Source: Nostoc sp. LEGE 12450 (lineage in GTDB: Bacteria; Cyanobacteriota; Cyanobacteriia; Cyanobacteriales; Nostocaceae). Taken from it: 57,513 nt of DNA. Location of the stretch: contig NZ_JADEXU010000038.1 in the NCBI RefSeq assembly GCF_015206895.1, forward strand, positions 1 through 57,513, given 5' to 3'. The notes beneath the pieces are model-generated. The model was not told the DNA's origin and made no database searches. It was given only the letters and a program-made list of their open reading frames with translations. Below are positions 1 to 8,623 of this stretch, in pieces (the stretch's first letter is position 1; each line of letters starts with the position of its first letter). A program made the position numbers and the translations under genes.

Positions 1-320
1 AAGTTTGGTCTTGCTCATGCGTCAGAAATACCCTTAAACGTGCCCCCATACACAAATCACTTTGTAGATGCATTTTCAGTATTTATATATCTTAACATAC
101 CGGATTTTTTTGATGCCTACCTACTTAGTAAAAGTAAAATATTATTTTGAATATCGCTACTTTTTTAAACTTTAAGCCAAATTTTAGAAGCAATTTATAG
201 TCGTATTTTGGCAACGGCAGAATCAATTGAATGCTAAAAATGCCAGTCTTAAATAATAAACAAAAAGCACTTAAAAAAGTGCTTTTAAAGTGGATAATAT
301 TTTGTTTATCGAACAACTAT
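1..320. other. Intergenic, no supportable gene
   Basis: AT-rich stretch at the left edge. The only structured element is the hairpin at 263-286, annotated separately. A minus-strand ATG at 18 could open a gene running off the left edge, but only six codons are visible, so no gene is claimed. Confidence 0.5.
263..286 (-). terminator. Rho-independent terminator of the 210-aa membrane protein gene
   Basis: AAAAGCACTT (263-272) and AAGTGCTTTT (277-286) pair perfectly over 10 bp around an AAAA loop. Read on the minus strand the hairpin is followed by a T-rich stretch, and it lies 35 nt past the stop codon of the minus-strand gene at 321. Confidence 0.7.
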
Positions 321-953
321 TTAAGAATTGTAAGTGTTAGCCCGAGGACTACGAGCTCCAGTTACGGCTCCAATCATTGAGGCTATTAAACCCAACAAAG
401 AACCAAACACAAACCACCACAGTCCCGAACGCAAATTAGCAGCCGCATCACGAGCTTGTTGGGCACTTATGTTTGTTCGTGGTACATTAACACCACCTTG
501 CTGTTGTACCTGGTTTATAACTTCCCCAGCGTTAGAAGCAGCAACACCAAAAGCACCAGATACCCCACTTGCTAACAACCATGAGCTAACTGCTAAAGTC
601 GTTGCCCAAAGAATTGCACCATTAAGAAGAGCGGTATTACGGTTCATTGGTCCACAAGCACGGGCTGTAACCCAACCACCAGTAAATAAGGATATTAGCA
701 AAGCGATAGTTGACCAAAGTCCCGCATTACCCGCAGCGTTAGGAGCAATTGATCTGGGCGCACCTGAACCTTCAACTGTGCCTGCTGCAACCGCACCAAT
801 TATAGCACTTAAAATTAGCTGAGTAGCTAAAGATACTAGTAAACCCGAAATAATCGGTCCCCAGCGAACAAGGTCGTGATACTCGCCTACTCGCCCTGCT
901 ACCGCAGGCTCAGTAGAAATAACGTCATTACCTGTCCGATTTACGTATGACAT
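321..953 (-). CDS. Four-helix membrane protein of unknown function
   Basis: The 210-residue product has four hydrophobic segments, roughly residues 30-58, 78-98, 108-135 and 175-197, joined by Gly/Ala-rich loops. A short polar N-terminus precedes the first helix, and a soluble loop (about 138-172) containing QQQGGV separates helices 3 and 4. No catalytic motif is visible. The ATG at 951-953 is the first in frame. The gene stands alone on the minus strand and ends at a strong hairpin terminator. It resembles small integral membrane proteins of cyanobacteria annotated as hypothetical; I do not recognise a function. Confidence 0.8.
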   Translation of the reverse strand: MSYVNRTGNDVISTEPAVAGRVGEYHDLVRWGPIISGLLVSLATQLILSAIIGAVAAGTVEGSGAPRSIAPNAAGNAGLWSTIALLISLFTGGWVTARACGPMNRNTALLNGAILWATTLAVSSWLLASGVSGAFGVAASNAGEVINQVQQQGGVNVPRTNISAQQARDAAANLRSGLWWFVFGSLLGLIASMIGAVTGARSPRANTYNS

Positions 954-1298
954 AGCTTATGTTCTCCAGTACTGTTTCCGCAAACTTTATCTCAGATATA
1001 TTCATGTTTATGCTTAAAATTAAATAGCTAAATCATCTAATTTTCTATCTATCAATAGAAATACTTATTTAATCTATCTTTAGTAATAAAATTCAAATTT
1101 TTTTAACAATATTTAATCCAACAACTAGCATTTATTTTTTAATAATTTTTTAGAGCTTTTTCAGGAAAATACTTAAATTAAAATGCACTTATCTCCTGAC
1201 ATAATAAAACAACCTACCTGACTGGAGCTTTAACTTAGTAAAAAAGCTTGTGATACTTATTAAATTGCTAAAAAAATAATTTAGATAGCCAATAAAAA
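954..1298. other. AT-rich intergenic region
   Basis: Lies between two minus-strand genes and presumably holds the promoter of the gene ending at 321. No ORF, RNA motif or clear repeat was recognised. Confidence 0.4.
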
Positions 1299-1625
1299 CT
1301 AACGCATTTTTACAGCAGTACCTGTGGCAGTAATCAGCAAAAGAACTCCTGATTGGTCAAGATTGATTGTGCCAGTATCAATTTCAATCCCAATTACAGC
1401 ATTTGCTCCTAAACGTTGTGCCCGTTGTTCTAATTCTTCTAATGCCTTGCGTTGACCCTGCTCAAATAGACGCTCATAGCTAGCAGTGCGTCCACCGATA
1501 ATATCGCGAATACCAGCCAAAAAATCCCGTAAGAAATTGCTGCCGTAGACTACTTCTGCTGTCACAATGCCTAAATATGACTCAATCACGGCTCCTTGAA
1601 TTACATCAGTAGTAGTTATAATCAT
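1299..1625 (-). CDS. YbjQ/UPF0145 family protein (DUF74, heavy-metal-binding-like fold)
   Basis: The 108-residue product matches the YbjQ pattern. The N-terminal strand carries TTTDVIQG, followed by GIVTAEVVYGSNFLRD. A central stretch, IRDIIGGRTASYERL, leads to a Glu/Arg-rich helix that resembles known members. The C-terminal half has LGANAVIGIEID and ends in a strand near TATGTAVKMR. Length is typical of the family (about 100-110 aa). The biochemical role of the family is unsettled; pentameric assembly and metal binding have been proposed. ATG at 1623-1625 is the only sensible start. It is monocistronic as far as can be seen. Confidence 0.9.
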   Translation of the reverse strand: MIITTTDVIQGAVIESYLGIVTAEVVYGSNFLRDFLAGIRDIIGGRTASYERLFEQGQRKALEELEQRAQRLGANAVIGIEIDTGTINLDQSGVLLLITATGTAVKMR

Positions 1626-2267
1626 AAATTAACTTCCTAGATAATATACATATTGATTATTCAGATGTTTATCAAATTATGTAAAAAATTGTAACTTTGA
1701 TTACAGAATACAGGTTGAATAAACATCCTCTCACGCAACTTGACATTACCTTTTCAGCTCTAGTATTGTCCTCGCCAAAAACTAGGACTTAAAGGAACTT
1801 TTGACTGATTAAATTGATCTTACCGTGTAATGTCCAAAAAAGGATGTTAATGCCGAGATGATGACTTCTCAAAAGGTAGTATAAAAAACTAAAAACTAGA
1901 TAAAGAGTCAGCAGATTATTAAATTAAATAATAAACATAAATGAATACCAAATCCTGTAAGCTTTGCCTATCAAAATATAGGATTAACTTAGGTGTCTGT
2001 TGATATTTCTCGAAAAATACGTATAAATACTGTTTAAAAAAGGTGTCGTTTTGCTGTTGTACTGTTTTATATAGGATAACTTCATTTGATCCTTGATAGC
2101 TTATACTCATCGTTCAGCCAAAAGTCTCTTATGGAGTGCTGAATGTAAAGGAATAGTGAATGAACTATTAACATCTAAATTCATACGAATAAATACAGTT
2201 TTCAAAAATCCATATTTTTGTTTTAATGTACAAGAAAAAAGTCCTCTAAAATTTCAGGAAATTTACT
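1626..2267. other. Intergenic region between divergent genes
   Basis: About 640 bp separating the minus-strand YbjQ gene from the plus-strand TPR gene, so it must hold both promoters. Short ORFs on both strands lack coding character and ribosome-binding sites. No RNA element was recognised. Confidence 0.4.
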
Positions 2268-2948
2268 GTGTACAAACCAACATCATTCGTGTTTAGTGTG
2301 GTGTTACTAGGATGTTTTGCCTTCACCATACCTTCAGTAGCTCAAGCTCAGGTATTAGTGGCGCAAGCCAAAAACCCACAATTAAAGCAACTACTAGAAG
2401 AAGGACGGAGATTAGTAGATAGTGGTGATTATGGTGGTGCGATCGCAGTTTATCAGCAAGCAGCTAGTCTAGATCCCAAAAATGCGAAGATCCATTCAGG
2501 TATTGGCTACCTATACGCTCAACAGGGAAATTACCAGGCAGCACTAACTTCTTATCGTCGTGCCATCGCCATCAACCCTAACAATAGTGATTTTTATTAC
2601 GCTGTGGGTTACATCAAAGCCAATTTGGGAGACACGCCTGGGGCAAAAGAAGGCTACCGTCGGGCCATACAGCTAAACCGCAATAACGTTAACGCCTATT
2701 TAGGATTAGCTGTGACGCAATCTCGTATGGGAGACTATACTGCTGCTACCTGGGCATACCAACAAGCAATCGACTTGGATAAGAACAACGCCCAGACTTA
2801 TGAGTTGATGGGTTCGATGTATAAACAGCGACGACAAACCAAACAAGCCAACAGCTTGCTTCAAAAAGCCCGCGACTTGTACAAGCGGCGCAATGACTTA
2901 CAAGGAGTGGACAGAGTAGAAGCTATGCTGCGGCAGTTAGGAGGATGA
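2268..2948 (+). CDS. Secreted tetratricopeptide repeat (TPR) protein
   Basis: A GTG start at 2268 follows AGGA about 10 nt upstream. The product is 226 aa. Residues 1-27 form a Sec-type signal peptide with a hydrophobic core and an AQA-QV cleavage site, so the protein is predicted to be periplasmic or lumenal. Five TPR units follow, at about 39-72, 73-106, 107-140, 141-174 and 175-208. Each shows the W/Y-G-A-F-P pattern, for example GDYGGAIAVYQQAASLDPKN. A short Arg-rich helical tail ends the protein. TPR proteins are scaffolds for protein-protein contacts; the partner cannot be told from sequence. The neighbour downstream is a pseudogene on the opposite strand. Confidence 0.85.
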   Translation: MYKPTSFVFSVVLLGCFAFTIPSVAQAQVLVAQAKNPQLKQLLEEGRRLVDSGDYGGAIAVYQQAASLDPKNAKIHSGIGYLYAQQGNYQAALTSYRRAIAINPNNSDFYYAVGYIKANLGDTPGAKEGYRRAIQLNRNNVNAYLGLAVTQSRMGDYTAATWAYQQAIDLDKNNAQTYELMGSMYKQRRQTKQANSLLQKARDLYKRRNDLQGVDRVEAMLRQLGG

Positions 2949-2960
2949 GGTTAATCTAAC

Positions 2961-3565
2961 TAGCGTCCCGTTAATTCCACAAAAATATCTTCCAGATTAG
3001 AGGGACGCACCACCATTCCAGTTTTATCGGGCTATTCGTTTAAGTAGACATTTACTGCTTCCAAAGATGGGAAAAATAAATATTCTCAACTACGGACGCT
3101 ATCATTTCCCACTTCAGACCCCAATTGCTTCATCACAAACCTTTTCCGTTAACAGAACGGAGCTGTTGTAAAGTTTCCAAAGAAATCAGCCTATCGCTAT
3201 CCATAATACCGATGCGTCCTGGCTTGGTACAGCAAAAAGCATTGCACAAAAATTCAACCTCATCCATATAATGGGTCGTCAGTAGCATCGTCTCTTTATT
3301 TATTTAAATCCCGAATAATTTCCCAGAGACTTCGCCTGGTTTGGGGGTCTAGTTCTACCCTTGGTTCATCCAAAAACAGAATTTGCGGTTGATGCAATAA
3401 GGCTCTCGCAATTTGCAACTGTCGTTTCATACCCCCAGACAGGATTTTTACCAAATCATTACATTTTTCTGCTAGCTCAACATCCTTCAGCCATGACCTC
3501 AGTACTAATACAGATTTTCCCTGAGGTTGCTCCCAAACAAGGGGCAAAATTCCCAAGTTTCACCA
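2961..3565 (-). pseudogene. Decayed ABC transporter ATP-binding subunit
   Basis: Fragments of an ABC ATPase lie in order on the minus strand but in different frames. The signature and Walker B are at about 3335-3440 (LSGGMKRQL, then ILFLDEP). The H-loop region is at about 3225-3290 (LLTTHYMDEVEFLC). A QQLRSVNGKG segment lies near 3135-3180. The C-terminus at 2961-3029 reads VVRPSNLEDIFVELTGR followed by a stop. The Walker A half is missing, the D-loop reads EPRVELD where EPTVGLD is usual, and a frameshift follows DLNK. The end matches daunorubicin-resistance-type ATPases. No permease gene is adjacent, consistent with a relic. Confidence 0.8.
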
Positions 3566-3654
3566 AGCTTGGTTTTGTGCAGTTTAACAAAGAATCGGTA
3601 TCAAGTCGTCATACACTATAGTCCTACCCTACCCGGTTATTTATGAACAATAAA

Positions 3655-3683
3655 ATTCCCGACTTCTTAGAGAAGTCGGGAAT
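3655..3683 (-). terminator. Rho-independent terminator
   Basis: ATTCCCGACTTCT (3655-3667) and AGAAGTCGGGAAT (3671-3683) form a perfect 13-bp stem around a 3-nt loop. On the minus strand it is followed by TTTTATTG and lies 23 nt past the stop of the minus-strand gene at 3706, so it should terminate the lipoprotein/83-aa gene pair. Confidence 0.8.
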
Positions 3684-3705
3684 CTGAGGCTTGAATTTTC
3701 ACAAA

Positions 3706-3957
3706 TCAAATAGGATTTATATAGCGATTTTGATAGTAAGTCAAAATTTGCTTAACTTGTTGCCGACTTTCTGAACCAGAATTCGCTGTCCACGAGATGG
3801 ACAAACCACCAATTTGACTTTGATTGTAATCAAACTGTTGGGATGATTGGGGAATTAAATCCACTTCTACCCCTTCAACTTGACGTAAATGAGCTGCTAT
3901 CTCTCTATAGACAGCTAAAGGACAACCAGCGAATTCAATTTTTTCCTTAGTCTCCAT
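3706..3957 (-). CDS. Small conserved-looking protein of unknown function, paired with the upstream lipoprotein
   Basis: This 83-residue soluble protein begins METKEKIEFAGCPLAVYREI. It appears to form an alpha/beta fold: a helix with AVYREIAAHLRQ, a strand with VEVDLIPQ, a strand with IGGLSISW, and a C-terminal helix with RQQVKQILTYYQNRY. No signal peptide or metal-binding cluster is seen. It starts 2 bp after the lipoprotein stop codon and is followed by a strong terminator, so the two genes form a tight operon and are probably co-translated. The function is unknown to me. Confidence 0.75.
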   Translation of the reverse strand: METKEKIEFAGCPLAVYREIAAHLRQVEGVEVDLIPQSSQQFDYNQSQIGGLSISWTANSGSESRQQVKQILTYYQNRYINPI

Positions 3958-3959
3958 CT

Positions 3960-4814
3960 CTATGAAGCTCCAACATTAAGAGGATTTGAGGAGGGCGTTG
4001 CCACTGAAATAGGATTGCCATTAGCAGATGTAGCTGATGGTGTTGAGTTGACAGGCCCTTCCCCTACCATTTTGGCAACTTCGATACCAAATTGTTCGAG
4101 AATTACAATCGGGTTGGAGCCTCCATTCATTTCAATCCGTTTAATCAGTACGCCATTTGCTAATCGCTGTCCCGCTTGCACATAGCGACTCGTCGGCTCA
4201 TCCGGTACTTTGATAATTGCCTGCGGTTCCTTACTCATTAGAACTACACCAGTCACAATAACTGCCCTTGCTAACTCAGGTTGTGCTGCTGGTGGCAATA
4301 CAGATACTAAAGTCGGGTTAGGGACAACTTGAGGCAAAACCTTAGGTAAGACTGAAGTCAAAGTAGAATTAACTTTTTTTGGTACAGAAGCAATATTTTT
4401 CTTCTGATTTAAAGCTATGCGAGGTGTTGAAAGTTTTCGTCCTGCTAGCGATGCAGTCGGTAGCTTAGGCAAGATAGGAACAGGTTTTCCAGTTCCAGAT
4501 GTTTTAGGCATTCCCGAAACCGTCTGCCCAAAAATTTGGGCAAATGGGTCAGTCCGTTCTTTTGATACTAGAATTAACGGTGCCCGCTCTGTAGCATTAG
4601 TGGATTGAATCAAGTTAACAGATACAGGAGTAACTTGTGAAACCTGTTTGGCAGGTATCACTGGATTCTTAAAGGATTGAGCCGTTGGTGGAGACTTTAC
4701 TACTATTTTAGGAATCGGCGCAGGATTAACGGCTTGTTGTGTATCTTCAGAAGCACATCCAGCGATTGCTAAGGTTAAAATAGCTGCAATTGTAATTTTT
4801 GAATTTCTGCCCAT
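3960..4814 (-). CDS. Lipoprotein of unknown function, Pro/Ser/Thr-rich
   Basis: The 284-residue product has a lipoprotein signal: a basic start, the hydrophobic stretch IAAILTLAIAGC, and a lipobox Cys at residue 20. Residues 25-180 are low-complexity and rich in Pro, Ser, Thr, Val and Lys, probably an extended periplasmic linker. A more ordered domain at about 180-245 reads ARAVIVTGVVLMSKEPQAII, then VPDEPTSRYVQAGQRL and IKRIEMNGG. This resembles a small beta-rich domain seen in secretion or pilus accessory proteins (PilP-like), though that match is weak. It lies 165 bp downstream of sigF on the same strand and 2 bp before the 83-aa gene. Confidence 0.75.
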   Translation of the reverse strand: MGRNSKITIAAILTLAIAGCASEDTQQAVNPAPIPKIVVKSPPTAQSFKNPVIPAKQVSQVTPVSVNLIQSTNATERAPLILVSKERTDPFAQIFGQTVSGMPKTSGTGKPVPILPKLPTASLAGRKLSTPRIALNQKKNIASVPKKVNSTLTSVLPKVLPQVVPNPTLVSVLPPAAQPELARAVIVTGVVLMSKEPQAIIKVPDEPTSRYVQAGQRLANGVLIKRIEMNGGSNPIVILEQFGIEVAKMVGEGPVNSTPSATSANGNPISVATPSSNPLNVGAS

Positions 4815-4979
4815 GAGCTGTTCTCAAAAGCCATTGAAAAATTGAAAAATGGAAATATACATGCCTAAAATTTGTATCAAAGGCAAAGTATGTTACCTTT
4901 ATAACCTAATTTTTTACATTTCAAGGGTTATTTTTAACACTAACAGCCCAGCATAACTGCGGATTTAGTTTATTTGCAG

Positions 4980-5756
4980 TTAATCGTCTGCTACACCCAT
5001 AAGCTGTTTCATCAAATCCAGACCTTTCTTGACTCTACGGGAAACTGTCACGACACTTATCCCGAGATGTTCTGCAACTTGTTTTTGTGTCAAATCTTGT
5101 AAAAATACGCATTCCAAGACATCACGGGTGCGTTGTTCGAGTTGAACCAATGCTTGTTGCAAGCGAAGTTGGTCTTCTTGTGCCAATTGAAAGCTGCGAT
5201 AGTGAGGATCAGGAACCAATTCTCCCAAACAAGTAGAACCTTCTTCTCCATCTTGGATTGGCACATCAAGACTCAAGGGAGCGCGATTTATCCACGCTAA
5301 CTTAATTTCTTGCCATTCGTTTGGAGAAATTTCTAGCGCTGTTGCTAATTCGGTATCTGTTGGTTGGCGATTATGCTTTTCACGCCAAGAACGTGACACT
5401 CCTATTGCTTGCTGTTGGAGTGCTAACCACTTCCGAGGAATTCGCACGGTGACACCTTTATCTCGGAGATAGTGTTGAATTTCACCCCGAATATAAGGAA
5501 GAGCATAGGAACTAAAGGCATGTCCCTTGGAAAGTTCAAATTTTTCAATCGCTCTGATTAAACCCAAACATCCAACCTGGAGTAAATCATCGTAGGTTTC
5601 ATGACATTGATTCGTCCAGTAGTGAGCTTCTTTTCTCACAAGTCCAAAATTGAGTTTTACCAGTTTATTGCGAACATTTTCTGACCGAGATTGCTGATAT
5701 TCTCGCAACAACTGCCAAATTTCATGTTTTAGTTCATTGGTGACTGTGGTAGGCAT
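4980..5756 (-). CDS. sigF: RNA polymerase sigma factor, group 3, SigF type
   Basis: From the ATG at 5754-5756 the product is 258 aa (MPTTVTNELKHE). An in-frame TTG 33 nt upstream gives a longer form, but ATG is preferred. Region 2 contains YDDLLQVGCLGLIRAIEKF and then FSSYALPYIRGEIQHYLRD, the core-binding and -10 recognition helices. Region 3 follows, with an SRSWREKHNRQPTDTELA motif. The C-terminal region 4 helix-turn-helix is LTQKQVAEHLGISVVTVSRR. The SigB/F/G-like architecture matches cyanobacterial SigF, which in studied species controls motility/pilus and stress genes. No anti-sigma gene is adjacent. Neighbours are the lipoprotein gene downstream and psbO upstream, both on the same strand. 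Confidence 0.92.
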   Translation of the reverse strand: MPTTVTNELKHEIWQLLREYQQSRSENVRNKLVKLNFGLVRKEAHYWTNQCHETYDDLLQVGCLGLIRAIEKFELSKGHAFSSYALPYIRGEIQHYLRDKGVTVRIPRKWLALQQQAIGVSRSWREKHNRQPTDTELATALEISPNEWQEIKLAWINRAPLSLDVPIQDGEEGSTCLGELVPDPHYRSFQLAQEDQLRLQQALVQLEQRTRDVLECVFLQDLTQKQVAEHLGISVVTVSRRVKKGLDLMKQLMGVADD

Positions 5757-5815
5757 AGCACCGTGTTTATTGAGTAAATTAACAATCAATTACTCACTTT
5801 TAAATTAAGTTGCGA

Positions 5816-5989
5816 TTGTGCGATATTAAACAGAATATCGCGCTCTATGTAATAGGAATTACTATAGGATTAACAGCTTTTTTAGGCAAAATCCCAATAG
5901 AATTGCTTGACAACCGCGCAAAATTTAAATGGGTGAAGTTGGTATTTAGTTTGTTATTTATCTTTGGGATAATCTGTAGCTATTTTTAG
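5816..5989 (+). CDS. Possible two-helix membrane micro-ORF or C-terminal gene remnant
   Basis: An open frame, read by eye, ends at TAG 5987-5989 and encodes about 57 residues. It has two hydrophobic segments, NIALYVIGITIGLTAFLG and WVKLVFSLLFIFGIICSYF, separated by KIPIELLDNRAKFK, a typical positively charged loop. The only candidate starts are TTG codons (5810 or 5816), and no ribosome-binding site is evident. It may be a genuine small membrane protein or the surviving C-terminus of a larger lost gene. It lies in the sigF-psbO gap, opposite in strand to both. Confidence 0.3.
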   Translation: MCDIKQNIALYVIGITIGLTAFLGKIPIELLDNRAKFKWVKLVFSLLFIFGIICSYF

Positions 5990-6560
5990 AACTACATAGA
6001 AATAAAATATAAAATTAATCACTAAATATCAAACCGAGATTTTACTTAACTTTAATTAATTAATGGTGAAGCTAATTTCCCAAAACAAAACAACAATATT
6101 CGGAATTTTATTAGATAGTAAAAGTTTGATTTACAGTAAAATTACCTGTCAATTCAACCGAAATTCACCTAACAATTAAAAATAACTAATAATATTTGGA
6201 AAATAGTATGTATATTTACGCAAGCAAATACAACAAAATGCGAGATTGATTTGGAAGGTCTTACGCGGCAAAATATCACTAACCCAAGCATATTAGGCTT
6301 TAAGCCTTCCCCCTCTTTGTCAGAAATTTATGTACCACCCGGAAAAAAGGCAGGGCTGTTTCATTCTTTCAAAGCCTCTTGAAAAGCTGGGGACAAGGGA
6401 AGGAGAAATTCTTCTCTTGTTTCTTTTCGTCTCTGTAAGGCTTTTATAGGAATGAAACAGCCCTGAAAATGTGGGCAAAGAAGTTAACTTTTGCGATCAA
6501 ACCTGATGTTTACAGAATTGTAGTTCTGAATGCCAGGTCAGTTATCTAACTCTAGAGAAT
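5990..6560. other. Non-coding region downstream of psbO with a MITE-like palindrome
   Basis: No gene is supported. 5990-6290 is AT-rich. 6351-6465 holds a large inverted repeat, listed separately. Near 6503-6540 a weak stem (ACCTG/CAGGT enclosing CAGAA/TTCTG) lies just past the psbO stop and may protect the mRNA 3' end, but it lacks a T-run. Confidence 0.45.
6351..6465. repeat. 115-bp inverted-repeat element, MITE-like
   Basis: CAGGGCTGTTTCATTC at 6351-6366 is perfectly complementary to GAATGAAACAGCCCTG at 6450-6465. Inner AAAGCCT/AGGCTTT segments (6371-6377, 6438-6444) extend the fold. The 115-bp length and 16-bp terminal repeats without an ORF suggest a miniature transposable element or long palindrome. 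No clear target duplication was seen. Confidence 0.6.
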
Positions 6561-7394
6561 TTAGCTACGAGTCGATTCAACCCGTGCAAAAAATAGACCG
6601 CGAATCTTGACTTCTTTCGGTTCGCCAGCACCTAAGTCTGTATCAGATGGCTGTTCGCTCTCGAAAGTACCAGCAATTTCACCACTAGAACTATCTACTT
6701 TAGCGATTTGCAGAGAAATCTTACCATTAAGATTTTCAGCACGCTTGACGTTAGTGCGGGTAAGTTCTTCATCATCCGCTTGAGCGGGGAGAGCTACGGC
6801 ATTATCGTAGCCACTGACGACACCACGACCTTTGGGATCTAGGAAGGCAGCACCACGGTAGGAAGGAACTTTGAAAGTGCCTTCAAAGTCCGTAGAGGTG
6901 TTAATACTGCTCAAACTGGGTTGGGTTTGAGCAACCAAGTTTTTGATGGTGAAGAGGAAAGGTACTCGCTCACCGCCAGGAAGTTGTACGGTGATGGCTT
7001 GGAAGTCAAGACCATCAGTTTCCTCAAAGGTCAAGCTATTATCTGAGTTGATTTTTAGGTTGCCTTGCACCTGGTCAATAGTGGAAGTGTATCTAGTCAA
7101 CAATTTGCCAGCAACAAATTCTGCTTCTTGGCGTTTATTAGCAGGTTCTTCTTTGATGAAAAAGCTAGTTGGTTCTAAGCAAAGTTCTTTGATGGCATAA
7201 GACTGGCTAGAATCAATGGGAATGGAACCACGGCTTGTTTCTGCTAGTTGGGGGCATTTGTTCGCCAAGCCAGTGCCACGAATTTGGTCGTAAGTAAGTA
7301 CATCTCTACTACTAGTAGCAGGAGCATCACTACAAGCAGTTATTAGTCCCAGGCACAAAGCCAAGAATGCAACAATTAAAGCGCGATACCTCAT
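6561..7394 (-). CDS. psbO: Photosystem II manganese-stabilising protein PsbO (33 kDa extrinsic subunit)
   Basis: From the ATG at 7392-7394, preceded by GAGG seven nt away, the product is 277 aa; a TTG 18 nt upstream is less likely. An N-terminal export signal (MRYRALIVAFLALCLG) leads to the lumen. The mature part carries LTYDQIRGTGLANKCPQL, KELCLEP, GLDFQAITVQLPGGERVPFLF and EGTFKVPSYRGAAFLDPKGR, all PsbO hallmarks. Cys47 and Cys72 are the conserved disulfide pair. PsbO caps the Mn4CaO5 cluster on the lumen side and stabilises oxygen evolution. The signal ends in LITAC, a lipobox-like sequence with Cys21. The gene is probably monocistronic, with its promoter in the long region upstream. Confidence 0.97.
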   Translation of the reverse strand: MRYRALIVAFLALCLGLITACSDAPATSSRDVLTYDQIRGTGLANKCPQLAETSRGSIPIDSSQSYAIKELCLEPTSFFIKEEPANKRQEAEFVAGKLLTRYTSTIDQVQGNLKINSDNSLTFEETDGLDFQAITVQLPGGERVPFLFTIKNLVAQTQPSLSSINTSTDFEGTFKVPSYRGAAFLDPKGRGVVSGYDNAVALPAQADDEELTRTNVKRAENLNGKISLQIAKVDSSSGEIAGTFESEQPSDTDLGAGEPKEVKIRGLFFARVESTRS

Positions 7395-8224
7395 GGTCAA
7401 CCTCAATCTCAAAAATTAATATCTAAGTTGTAAAACTGCATCGAAGCTTTGATTTCTGACGAAAAGCCATTTTCGAACTGACACTGCGTTGCTCTGATTA
7501 CCAGAATTGAAACAAATGTCAGGGCGTATAGGCTGAAAGTCGCCAGTCAAACTTTTCTCTGCTAAACGTAGTTAAACGTGTCGTTTTCTTGAGCTTGGGG
7601 AGTAAACCCCAGAATAAGTAGCACACTGTATCCTTTTTGGATGTGTGTAACTAAGGAGCAAAAAACCAGCAGTTTTACTGTTGGTGGCATTTGTTAGAGT
7701 TGGGCGGGGGGATGAGCAAGCGCTACACAGAGCAGCATAAGTGCTTGCCTCAAAGAGTGCGAAGAGAGTTGTCTGCTTTGCACTTTGCTTTTGCCAATTG
7801 CAAAAGCAGCGTCGCCCAAGTCTTTTTGTATCATGTATGTGACGCTACTACATACAGCCCATTGTTTGATGGGTAAATTAGCCAGATCATACGATTTTTT
7901 TTAACTCAAAATCAAAGTACTCTTAATTCACAAAGTCTCGTCCCGATCGCATCTAGCTGATGTGGAGGCTATGCTAAAGGTTACTACGCTCTTTTAGGAG
8001 CGATCGCAATTGCTTTTAATAAAGATACAAATCTAGTTATATTCAACCCTTACTTAGGTAAGTGCAGGGAAGAGCAAAGGCGGTGAGTCTAGCAAAAAAC
8101 CATCTAAAAGCCTACAGTAGCTTCATTTTCTGTGCTCAATGTCTAGAGTAAGTATTGGCAAACTAGGGAAAATTAAAAATCTCCGGTAAATTTGAGTTGG
8201 CCTCATTTATACGGAAAAGTTGGC
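7395..8224. other. Long intergenic region upstream of psbO
   Basis: About 830 bp between divergently transcribed psbO and the 117-aa gene, so it should carry both promoters. A perfect 8-bp hairpin, GCTTTTGC/GCAAAAGC, spans 7787-7807, followed by a short T-run near 7814-7818. A 61-codon plus-strand frame here has no coding character. No RNA family was recognised. Confidence 0.45.
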
Positions 8225-8575
8225 ATGAACCATAACAAAAATCTGGAATCAGGGGAGTTGTCCTGTAAACTGCAAGCGATCGCAACTGTGGTGTATGATG
8301 CCGTGCAGGGTTGTGAAGGTGAGACTGTAGCTCTTTTGGCTTTGCTTAGGCAATTGGAACAGTTACACAGAGAGATCCGAGATGGGGTTTTTCAAGAGAG
8401 TTTGCCTGTTAACCGTCGGCAACTTTACTCACTCCTAAAAGATATTGAGTCTGAGGGAGGCTGGCCTTATATCGAGCGTATGAGACTACAAGCTTTTCTA
8501 GCGAATTTGCCACAAGAGGCCTCCCCAGAAAATAGCCGTGAAGTTTTAGAGAGCGATCGCTCCTTTGCTGATTAA
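8225..8575 (+). CDS. Small helical protein of unknown function, probably conserved in cyanobacteria
   Basis: From the ATG at 8225, with GGAAAAG just upstream, the product is 116 aa (MNHNKNLESGELSCKLQ). An in-frame TTG at 8192 would add 11 residues and is disfavoured. The protein is mostly helical and acidic. Helix 1 has LQAIATVVYDAVQ, helix 2 has ETVALLALLRQLEQLHREIRD, and then LPVNRRQLYSLLKDIESEGGWPYI. No enzyme motif, signal peptide or DNA-binding motif is obvious. The position beside psbO on the opposite strand suggests an independent promoter. Function unknown to me. Confidence 0.75.
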   Translation: MNHNKNLESGELSCKLQAIATVVYDAVQGCEGETVALLALLRQLEQLHREIRDGVFQESLPVNRRQLYSLLKDIESEGGWPYIERMRLQAFLANLPQEASPENSREVLESDRSFAD

Positions 8576-8623
8576 CTCAAAAATTATTTTCTACCTCTGA
8601 ATTAACAACCCCGATCGCCTCAT

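Noticed and set aside
125..316. 63-codon minus-strand frame at the left edge
   Set aside because: AT-rich Phe/Lys/Leu composition, overlaps the terminator hairpin at 263-286, no ribosome-binding site.
334..822. 162-codon plus-strand frame
   Set aside because: Antisense shadow of the 210-aa membrane protein, whose composition and terminator make the minus strand convincing.
1919..2296. Two short frames in the YbjQ-TPR gap
   Set aside because: No coding character and no ribosome-binding site; the plus-strand one overlaps the TPR gene start.
7691..7876. 61-codon plus-strand frame upstream of psbO
   Set aside because: Contains a perfect hairpin and shows no protein-like pattern; more likely regulatory DNA.
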